Assembly (NCBI GenBank): GCA_944474755.1
Contig: OX104113.1
Coordinates: forward strand, 23,316,432 to 23,380,431
Reading direction: 5' to 3'
Length of the DNA: 64,000 nt
DNA from: Limnoperna fortunei
Lineage: Eukaryota > Mollusca > Bivalvia > Mytilida > Modiolidae
The translations under genes and the position numbers were made by a program. This document shows, one piece after another, positions 26,401-38,400 of this stretch. Below the pieces are notes generated by a model. It saw only the letters and a list, made by a program, of their open reading frames with translations, was not told the origin of the DNA and made no database searches. Each line of letters opens with the position of its first letter. Positions within the stretch are counted from its first letter, which is position 1.

Positions 26401-29400
26401 ATATTCGTTTTACATACCCGTCCTGTGACCTTTAAATTTGGTATCTTATAAGCATTCTCAATGTGGTACATTCCTCTATCTAATACCTTATTTACAAAAT
26501 AAAGGTTATGATTGTAACTTTTCTACAACAAATATGCTTTTAGTAACTTTTAAACAACCCTTTAAGACAATTGGGAACCTGAAAACTAATGAAAAAAGAG
26601 CTAAATATAAATCACAGCATACCAGATGTTACATGCTTGCACCGACTTTAAATAAATATTACTTGACTTGACTTGACAGATCTCTGTACCATCTAAACCT
26701 GAAATGCAAGATTTACCAAACTGATTTCTTGCAATTCTTCATGAATAAAACTAAAATTAAATCTTTACTGGCTCCCAATTTTGTAAAATGTCATGACATA
26801 CGAAAAATGAGAGAGCCATTAAAGTTCTTAATTTTAATCAGACTGAACCTCAACCCAATTAGAACATTTAGCATTTGGTTTTATAGAAGATGACAACAAA
26901 GAAGCTTGTTAATGACAGCAAAGTTAAAAGCTACTATGACCAAGAGTTAGTTTTAAAATATATTAATACATGTTTACAAGGAAATAAGCAATGTGAGAAT
27001 AAGCAATAAATATGTGCCAATGTTGTGTCCACGGGGTGATGGTCAGGCAGGGTCTGTTGATTTTGTTAGTAAAAGCATAGTTGGTGAATATAATTATACT
27101 TTAGCAATGCATGGTCAAGCTTGTAAATATTTTACCTGACTTGGCCAAAGATGAAGGGCAGTTGCAATTGCATCAATAAAAGTTTCTGTAACAAGCATGC
27201 CCTGTGGTCCACCAAACCCTCGGAATGCTGTGTTTGATGGGATATTGGTCTTCACTGTCCTTCCACTAACTTTAAAGTTTGGTATTTTGTAGGCATTGTC
27301 ACAGTAGAATAAACCATACTCTAACACCTTCATTTACAAACAAGATTATATACTTCACAGAAGGTACAAGCACTGCATGTCCATGTTACCACCCAAGTTA
27401 GTGTGTGAGGCCTTAAGAATTTTTATTGACAGATTTAGATAGAACTAGATATCAGCAAGATGGTATCCATCTCTGTGGGCCCCACCGACCTTGGGGTCAA
27501 GGTCAAATGTCATCAACCATGGTATGTGACACATTGCCTTGATATTATCTGCCCAAATACCAAACATCAAAAGCCTACCTCAAAAGATAAAAAAGTTTTA
27601 TATCAGACACAGTTAGTTGGATGGACGGATGGACAGACTGATGACACTATACGGCATCCGCCACAAAGTGGGGCCCTTATTTTGACTTTGAATAAATGAA
27701 TTCAAAGGAATCCAGATGGAAAACAATGCTAGTAATTTTTATGGATTAATGAATCAATTTGATATTGATATTATAAAAAAAAAATCATACGATGTATGGC
27801 ACTCAGTAAAAATGTATCCATTCAGGTCATCAAGGGGGCATCAGTGGCTGAGCAGTTAAGGGTTAAGGTAGTTGTCATCTACTACTGATCATCTAGTCTA
27901 TCAACACTGAGGTTGCAGGTTCCAGTCTCACTGTGGGCAGGGTGTGCTCGACTCCAATCTGAGTAGTTTTCCTACCTTAGGTATGGGGTTTTCTCAGGGT
28001 ACTCTGGTTTCCTCCTCCACTAAAAACCATGATATCACTAAAATATTACTTTAAGTGGCTTAAAACATTATTCAAACAAACAGGTAGTCAAAAGGTTACA
28101 ACCTGCATACTGCATATTTCAGTTAATCTCCACAATATTGTTTAATGTAATTAAAGCATTTTACCGTTAAACTATTGAGGTTAAAATGTTAGATATTCCA
28201 TGAAATGAAAGTTGAATTTGGAAGGTTTTTCCTCTGTTCAAACATTAAGTTATAATGTTACATACATCATAAATGACATTAAAACACAGGGATTACAGTA
28301 AATTTTTGCTATTTAGAGTTTTTCTTTTTTCCAAAGCTGTGTGTTTTATTTGGTGTGTTTAATTTTGGTGTTTTGTCCAACTGATGGGTTAAATTTTGGC
28401 ACCTTTGATGACAGTGAAAGACAAAAATCACAAAGTTGCTCTCTATAAATTACAGTTGTAAAGCAAGGTTATTATACCTATTTATATATACAATATATTT
28501 GTATATAACTTGCGGTTGCGCTGTGTATCCATTTTGGGATCCAGCCATGTTACCACATTGTTAATTAGAATATATAATTACCATACATATACAAAACAAA
28601 TTTTCATGATTCTAATATCCCTCATACGCTTTGAGAACACATTAGGGTTCTAATAAGCATAGAGTCAGGTGAGACGTCAAATTAGAATTCCGATGTCATA
28701 TATGCTGAAATAAAAATTTCAAACTGGAACAATTCAATTTTGTTCAGATTTTTCTCAATATTTTTTGCCTTCAAAGGTATGAATATTCAATGAGTGACGA
28801 GCATATATTTTTCTACTAATTTTATTTGCTTAAAGCATACTGTTTTGGTGTATATCTTATTAGTTTGAAAAACCAATATTACCATTGATAAGCATCCTCT
28901 TAGAGTCACTTACAAATTTTAAAACATTGTTAGACATATTAGAATCAAAATAGATTATTGCAAGTGGGCTCTATGCCAATTAGAACATGGTCAGACCTTA
29001 TATTTGTCAATATTTTATACCGAACGATAGCGAGGTATAAAATGAAGACAAATATAAGGTCTATGCTAATTAGAACATGGTCAGACCTTATATTTGTCAA
29101 TATTTTATACCGAGCGATAGCTAGGTATAAAATGAAGACAAATATAAGGTCTGACCATGTTCTAATTGGCATAGAGCCCACTTGCAATAATATATTTCTT
29201 AATTCTCCTTTGGTCAGTAAATATTGATCAAAGATTTAAATTTTAATCCTTTTTGTCTTCCAGCAGTACATCTTGATTGAATTATGATAAGTGTTATTTT
29301 TATGATAAATAACAGCATCTAATCAGTAAATGATAAGCTGGACATAATTATGTGTGAATAGAAATTCATACACTGTGTTTTCTTAACAATTTTACAATAA

Positions 29401-32400
29401 AATAGGAAATATACGTACAAATGTACATATGTAACTAACCTTTACACGCACTTGTGTACTACCTGTATTTTAAGGTCTGCTGACATAAACTTTACGATAT
29501 TGTCTAACCGTTCAGCTATTTTGGCATATAAAATGTTGGTGTATGCTTTATTTTCATGGGTTTAATTTTGGCACTTTCACCGAAAGCCCAAAATAAACCA
29601 AATAAAAATGTCAATAAAATTATTTACAGTCAAACCTCTTTACAATGACCATGTTAGTTTCCTGCCAGCATTGACATTCAACTGAATTTGCTGGTATAAT
29701 GAATTTTTATTAATAATGAATATTAAATAGCTTTTGTTTGTTGATATTAGTTTCACACAAAGAAACAAAGTGAAACAAATAAGTAACAGAGCTGAAAGAA
29801 AAAAAATTATTGCAAACTTTTATTATACAATAAAGCATTTTCATTTTATTGGAAAATTAATAATGGATTAAGAAGTTTTTCAATGGTCATCATGCATGTT
29901 ACTTTGACACTGAAAATAATGTCAAAAGAATTTGTAACATGCATCAGAGAATGTATGAATGAAGTATTAAGCTGACCAGAAAAGAGAAGATAATAGCAAA
30001 CCGCAAAGCAATTATATTTAATGAGAAATTAATGCTATTTTTCAGTGCCTTAAAATAGCCATTGTGTATGTACATTGACATGCTTTTTGTCAATATTACA
30101 TACACATGTAAAGGAAATAATTGGCATTCCTTACAATTCTTCCAATAAATTTTGAAAAACATCTCTATCAAGTATGATGAAGAATCATTGATAAATATGT
30201 TTATAAGTATTTTCTAAATTTAAGTTTAGTAGCAAGATTAAGAATTAAAATGTAACATGGAACAACAATAAATATTATTCTTGAATTGTAATTTGAAATG
30301 TAATTGCATTCAAAATAAATAACTGTTTATATATTAGTATTTTTCTTTAATAATGTGTAGATAAAGACACATTATCTATATTTAATTTGGTATTTTTTAT
30401 TTCTGCTTGAATAAAATATTTTGTCAAGGTTACATACTTCAAAACTTGCAGATCATAGCTATTCTAAGTTTTTCCAGAACCTCAATAAAATATGCTTATG
30501 TATTTTTGAATTCCACCATGGCTCGAATCCTTATTGACACTGTTTATTTTATCTATAGTAAACTTTACCATGTCTTTCCGATGGGTGTTTGCCTGACAAA
30601 ATGGAAAACTGCTACCGTGTTTGGTCAAGTTAATGATCCTTTTGTAGATATCAGATTACACTTTTTGATATAAACAATTATTTTCCACAGTTAATTGTCG
30701 TTCTGTAATGCGGCTGAATTTTCATTTTGATACAGCAATTTTCCATACTAAATTTTGACCTTGTTTTGAACGGAAGTGTACGTTAGGAAAATTCCATTGT
30801 TGTCTATTTGAAATCCTTCGGGTATTGTCGTCTGCAGTTGAGGCGGGAAAAGTCTCGCGGTTTGTCCGAATACCATTGTACGTTACGAAAGCAGACGAAC
30901 ATTTGTAAACAACATTAGACCCCTTTAGAAACAAAAATGGCTGACTTCCTATGGAAATTCGATCTATCAAAATGAAAATTTAGCAGCATTTCAGAACGCT
31001 GTTTAACTGTGGAAAATAATTGTTTATTTCAAAAAGTGTAATATGAGATCTACAAAAGGACCATAAACTCGACCAAACGCGGTAGCAAAAACCTGTCGGA
31101 CTGACACGGTAACGTTTACTCTAAGCATTTAATTAATTTTTTTGTTTCACTTTTCACACTTTTAGTATCATTAGTGAATTTTAGCCCATATACATGTTAA
31201 AATTATAGGTTCTTTGTACATTTTTAGTAAGTATGTTTGGTTGAGATATGCTTGTTTGTAGTAAGCATAAACAAGTTTTTAAAAGAAAATTGAAGAAATC
31301 AGTTTGGTAAAATTACTTAACAATGATGCTGTCAAAAGAGAAAGAAAAATAAAGTTAATCCTAGTAGCTTTCCTATAGTAATGTTAATGCCATCAAAACA
31401 ACTATACTAAAATGCTGGGCTTAATTCTTATATACGGTGAATACACTCTAAAGTAACTGTGTAAGATATGTAAATCACATGTCTCTTACCAATCTGTACC
31501 TGCTCTGACTTAGTAATAATATGTGCTCAGCTCAGAAGCCAATGTATTAACAGTACATTTAACCATACTATTGCTTGACCACACTACCAAATCCCCCTTT
31601 CTTAAACACAACAAACATGCTGCAAATTAGGCCATAATTGCAGTTGATTATATTCAAAAGGAAACAATGATTTCAAATTGTGATTTATTCTGATCCATTA
31701 TGTTCCTTTGGTAACCAGTCATTGTTCCATTGTATTCCTCTTTAATTATAAACAATTGTGGTTTATTTTCATTAAAAAACAAATTAAAAATTGCAAAGTC
31801 AGAACTGGCCAGGTTGCAAAGCACATGCCTTTATAAATTGAGAATAGTCTGGAAAATTAGGAAAAATCCTGAAACAATTCCATAATACCACAACTTCAAT
31901 ATGTGTGTAAACTTTCTGTGAAGTTACAGAGATTGAGGTAGAAAACTGTAGAAGTTGATTACACAAAACAGATACCCTATTTTTCCCACCTACCCAACAA
32001 ACTGACTTCACTATACTACAATCTGGGTTTGTTGTTCGTGCAAATTTAACAAATAATTATTATTTTGTAAATCACACTTCTTTTTGGGTGTTTAACTATA
32101 TTTTTTCTTATTTACACCAATAAAACTGTCTTTCAAGACATGACATTTTAAAATTGAAACTATTGAAAATATACAAGGCGTCAATTGTCTTGTATCACCA
32201 CTGTCAATATTGATTGTTCAATATTTTTGTTCATAAGCCTAACTCTAGAGAAAGCCGCAATGAGACTGGTTGAGCTCATATGTTAAGAGCTTGCAAATAT
32301 AAAATTTAAAATCTCAGCAGCCTCAAAAGAGATTCAAATATTTACGGGAAAAAAATATATTCATAAATTGTGGTCCTATAAATATTTTTTGAACTTGAGT

Positions 32401-35400
32401 CAGACTCATCCCAGACGAGTAAAAAATATGTATTGTAAGAATTGTTGTTTTTTAATCAAAAGCAAATGTAAAAACTTACAGCACCAGACAGATCTAAGGT
32501 ACACCCAGCATTGTTGTATAGCTTTATGTCTGCTGCCATGATCTTTCCTTCCTTTGTAAATCCAACCTACAATAGTGTTACTGTTAATGACTTCACTCAA
32601 TAACATTTATTTTGGTATATAAAGAAAAGTACAAAGAAACATTCCGACTTCTAACCTCATTGGCATATTAAAACAAATAGAGCACATCTGATTATTTATA
32701 TGTTCTATGTCTTATTACTCAATTTTAAATGCCAGGAGTTTAGTTATGATCAGTCAGTAATTATCAAGTATTGGTAAATATGAAGATCAATACGTATGCT
32801 TAAGGGGTATACCTTGTATTGTCCAAGGAATGGATGTCTGGTCCCAGTTATTAACATGTCTTCATCTCTATCTAACATACATCGTACAGGTTTACCTAGT
32901 CTTTTGATAGAAAACACAATTATTATTAATTTATTTGTACATACTGACACAACAGCTATAAAAGTTCACACTGTTATTGAAAACATACGAGAGACCCTGC
33001 ACACCTGTATATGTTGTAGCCCTAAACAGACAAGCCAAGCAAATCAAGATGGACAGATAAGGGTAAATTAATATGCACCCTCCCAACATTACGTCACAGG
33101 GCATTATTAAGCTGCAGCTTTGATACAGATTCTTTCAGAACTTTAACAGATGTGTTTGTCTTACAGTTGTAAATAGAATAGTATTCTGTTTTTGTTGATG
33201 CTTCTGTAAAAATAATCTTTCTATTTATCTAACTGGGAGAAGGGAGAAAATTGGTTAAAATATAAACCTAATAATAGTTTGTTACCATCAAATATGATCT
33301 CTTTAACTTCATACAATATTAAATAAATCTATCTTTATGAAAAATTATTGGAATCTGAGTTTATTTCATTTAGCTAAATTTGTAAACGAAAATCAAGACA
33401 AATGCAAACTGATTTGTGCATCTTTTACAAGCAGGCAAAAGTCTGTATGCTTTTTTCAAGTGAACAATGACAATTACAATTAATAAATAGGTAAGAACTT
33501 GTCCCAAATTTCTTTCCCAACTTACTTGAAAGCTGCTAAAGCTACTGGTGTCGAGACCAAAATAGACCTTGTTTCTTTACCTCCAAATCCACCACCTGAT
33601 GCAAAAGAAATATATTCACTGCCAATATAGCTTTTAAATTTGATACTTATAAAAAAAAATATTGGTGTAGTAATTGTTGACATCTTTTTTATGGCATCAA
33701 TACACTTTGCCTGTATTGTGTACACCTCAAATACATATACAACTTATTTAGTCAATTCAATTTTATTTTAATGGCAGGAATTAAGGATTTTCAATTTGCT
33801 GTAGAGGTGCCCAATACACATAGCACCATATTTTCAAAACGTTTGACGTGACAAGAAAAGATTTTTTAAAAACTTTTCTAAATTGATTTCAAACACTTTA
33901 ATCCTATGTTGGTATGTAACATAATTATGAGCAAAAATGCAATTATAAAAAAATGTGTTATTATTTCTGCTATTGTTACACTTTCTATATAACATAAATA
34001 CAATTACTAAACCTTTTAAGAAAAGATTTTTAAGGCAACAATTGACTGGCAGCATACAAATACTTTATTATTTTCTTACCAAGTCTCTTGACATTGACTG
34101 GCAGCATACAAATACTTTATTATTTTCTTACCAAGTCTCTTGACATTGACTGGCAGCATACAAATACTTTATTATTTTCTTACCAAGTCTCTTGGCATTG
34201 ACTGGCAGCATACAAATACTTTATTATTTTCTTACCAAGTCTCTTGACATTGACTGGCAGCATACAAATACTTTATTATTTTCTTACCAAGTCTCTTGAC
34301 ATTGACTGGCAGCATACAAATACTTTATTATTTTCTTACCAAGTCTCTTGGCATTGACTGGCAGCATACAAATACTTTATTATTTTCTTACCAAGTCTCT
34401 TGACATTGACTGGCAGCATACAAATACTTTATTATTTTCTTACCAAGTCTCTTGACATTGACTGGCAGCATACAAGTACTTTATTATTTTCTTACCAAGT
34501 CTCTTGACATTGACTGGCAGCATACAAATACTTTATTATTTTCTTATCAAGTCTCTTGACATTGACTGGCAGCATACAAATACTTTATTATTTTCTTACC
34601 AAGTCTCTTGACATTGACTGGCAGCATACAAATACTTTATTATTCTCTTACCAAGTCTCTTGACATTGACTGGCAGCATAAAAATACTTTATTATTTTCT
34701 TACCAAGTCTCTTGACATTGACTGGCAGCATACAAATACTTTATTATTATCTTACCAAGTCTCTTGACTCTAACAAGAATTTTGTTGGCTGCAACTCCAA
34801 GTGTTTCTGCTGTTACCAACTGTATAAATAGTAAACATACATGTTCGTGTTTCACATTATTATGAATAATGATATTTCTAAGAATGTACTCTTTATTCTG
34901 CATGCTACCGCAGGTCGGGGGTTCTCTCCGGGTACTCCGGCTTCCTCCCCCAATAAAAACTGGACGCCATGAAATAGCTGAAAAATTGATGAAAGTGGCG
35001 TTAAAACACCATTCAAACAAAAAAAAAATATTCTGCATGCTGTTTATTTTTGTTAATGTTGTTCTGTTTTTTTACATTTAAGAGATGTCTTCAACACTAT
35101 ACTAACATATTCTGGCTTTAGTGTATGTAGCAGTAGTGAATTATTTCATCATGTAACTGACAGAAACCTTTTAAAGTTATGGAGTGGAAACAATGTTTTC
35201 ATGGGTAATAACTGTGGCTAAGTTGAACTAATCTTTAATCGTTTCACTCAAAGGGGTTTAATGTTAGCGAATGGAAGTGATTTTGGTTAGATGGATAAGA
35301 AGGTAACTATAAGGTTTCCACTGATGGTTCGATTAATTTGGTTAAATGAAGAAATTCAAGAGTAATTTGATAACATGTTTTTTTCCCATTATGATGATAC

Positions 35401-38400
35401 ATTAATTTTATCACCTCAAAGCTCTGTGTATTGTGTTAAATGCATGGTACCTGTGTCTCAGTCGGATTTTGTGTTGATACAAACAATTCCATCTCTCCAT
35501 CTTCATTCTTAGGTACAGCTAATGATGCCTGTGTCTCAAGATAAAAGTGCTCCTGACCTCCTATATGGACTTCTCCTTCAATCACATGGTCAGCCTGTTC
35601 AAATCCTTTTTCTATATCACCAGTAAAAATAGTTTTTTCTGGTCCAAAGTACGACTCTTTTGCAATGGCTTCCTGAAATTAAAATGAATACTCTATCATT
35701 GAGCACCAACCATAAATTTATCAACTGCTTATTGTTCATGTTTTAGACATACCGTAAATGCTCGAGAAAAAGTGCATCCACATATAAGTCAGGGGTCTTT
35801 TCAGGACTTAAAATCTGGTATTTTGCCACTGACCCTTATATAAGTTTATCAGAAGACAACTGTGTTGACATCAGGTCAAAATCAAATAAACATTCCAAAT
35901 TTGCGAAGAAAAAGCATTATATCAGTAAGACTTCTTGTTTATTATTTATTTCTTGTGTTGAATGAGTTAAATATCGCTTGTCATTTATCATAAGTTGTTT
36001 GTTTACACTAGTTTACACATTTTTGAAAATGAAAACATCCCGTAATTATCTCCATGAATTTGGCATAACTAACAACCGTAAAAAAATAAATAAACCCAAG
36101 CAGTTTTTAAAATAAATGCATGCTAAATTGAAGATTATAAAGAAATATGGTTTGTAAATTAAAATAATAATTGATGAATAAAAAAATTCGGAACTGTATA
36201 AAATAAACAATACACAAGTAAACAAGTGTGGACACAGAAAAACGTCTCGCCTGCATTCCGCATCAGTAACGACAATAAATTTCGTCATAAGAATTACGTA
36301 AATAGCATTAAATATCAGCAGCGGCCTGTATACCAAATATTGTCACCATACCATGCATAGTTACAGAGCAACTGTCCTAATACAAAAACTTTAACGTAGT
36401 CACTGGACCATGAAATTGAGGTCAAGGTCAGGTGACACCTACCAGACAGTCATGTAATATTCATCAGCAACCTATATACCAAATATTGTCATCCTACCAT
36501 GCGTGGTTACAGAGGAACTGCCGTAACCCAAAAACTTTAACGTAGTCGCTGGACCGTGAAATTGAGGTCAAGGTCAGGTGGCACCTACCAGACAGTCATG
36601 TACTTTTCATCAGCAACCTATATACCAAATATTGTCATCCTACCATGCATAGTTACAGAGAAACTGCCGTAACCCAAAAACTTTTACGTAGTCACTGGAC
36701 CGTGAAATTGAGGTCAAGGTCAGGTGACACCTACCAGACAGTCATGTACTAGTCATCAGCAACCTATATATCAAATATTGTCATCCTACCATGCATGGTA
36801 ACAGAGAAACTGCAGTAACCCAAAAACTTTAACATAGTCACTGGACCGTGAAAATGAGGTCAAGGTCAGGTGGCACCTACCAGACAGTCATGTACTATTC
36901 ATCAGCAACCTATATACCAAATATTGTCATCCTACCATGCATAGTTACAGAGAAACAGCAGTAACCCAAAAACTTTAACGTAGTCTCTGGACCGTGAAAT
37001 TGAGGTCAAGGTCAGGTGACACCTACCAGACAGTCATGTACTAGTCATCAGCAACCTATATACCAAATATTGTTGCGTGGTTACAGAGGAACTGTCGTAA
37101 CCCAAAAACTTTAACGTAGTCACTGGACCGTGAAATTGAGGTCAAGGTCAGGTGACAACTACCAGACAGTCATGTACTAGTCATCAGCAACCTATACACC
37201 AAATATTGTCATCCTACCATGCGTAGTTACAGAGGAACTGTCGTAACCCAAAAACTTTAACGTAGTCGCTGGACCGTGAAATTGAGGTCAAGGTCAGGTG
37301 ACAGGTGACTGACTGGCAAGTACTCATCATAAGCTAACTCTGGACCAAATTTGATGGATCTAGGGCTTGGGCTTACAAATATATGAAGCAAGATGTCAAG
37401 TGTTTACGCCGCCGCCGCCGGATTCCCGTACATATGTCTCGCCTCCAGCGACTTTCATTGCAGGCGAGACAAAAATCTTTATTAATGGCTTAAATATGCT
37501 TTATTTACATGTAGCATTATTAAACATGTATCTGTCTATTTTCGCATTACAATTGTATTAACTTAGAATGTCTTTTAACACACAAATATGGATTTTTAGT
37601 TCTTAATATTAAACTTAAGACACATAATATATGCAACAAAAGGTTGAATGACAGCTAAATAAATTTATTAGTCAGTGTACCAAGAAGAATATTTAAAGTG
37701 ATTGTCTACCTTGATTGTTACAATAGTTTCCATTGGTTCGTATTCTATATGAACGGCTTTAGCTGCTGCCTGTGCGTGTGCCTGGGTATCAGCTACTATG
37801 GCTCCAATAATCTGACCAATACAAAGTACCTAGAATGAAAAAGAAATTATGCAGTTCAAATTTGTTCAAATTACTGAAGTAGTAACAGAGGTTAGGTAAC
37901 ATATAGACAACTTCCTGAAGTTAATACCAAGAAATATAAATGATTTATACAAATTAATTTAAACGTAGATGTACCCTTTAGGTCAATTTTTTTTAATGTA
38001 ATGGAAGGGAAGATGGCTGTTCCAAAACAAACCACAAATCAAGACACAAGTGTGGACACAGAAAAACGTCTCACCTGCATTCCGCATCAGTAACGAAAAT
38101 AAATTTCGTCATAAGCATTACGTAAATAGCATTAAATATCCAGCGGCCTGTATAAAAAATATTGTCACCATACCCTGCATAGTTACAGGGGAACAGCCGT
38201 AACCCAAAAACTTAAAGGTAGTCGCTGGACCGTGAAATTGAGGTCAAGGTCAGGTGACACCTACCAGACAGTCATGTACTATTCATCAGCAACCTATATA
38301 CCAAATATTGTCATCCTACCATGCGTAGTTACAGAGGAACTATCGTAACCCAAAAACTTTAACGTAGTCGCTGGACCGTGAAATTGAGGTCAAGGTCAGG

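Noticed and set aside
26295..27327. The second FRGFGGPQ exon as part of a separate XDH or aldehyde oxidase gene
   Set aside because: Only this one exon is duplicated. All other exons occur once, in order and in phase, so an internal exon duplication is simpler than a nested second gene.
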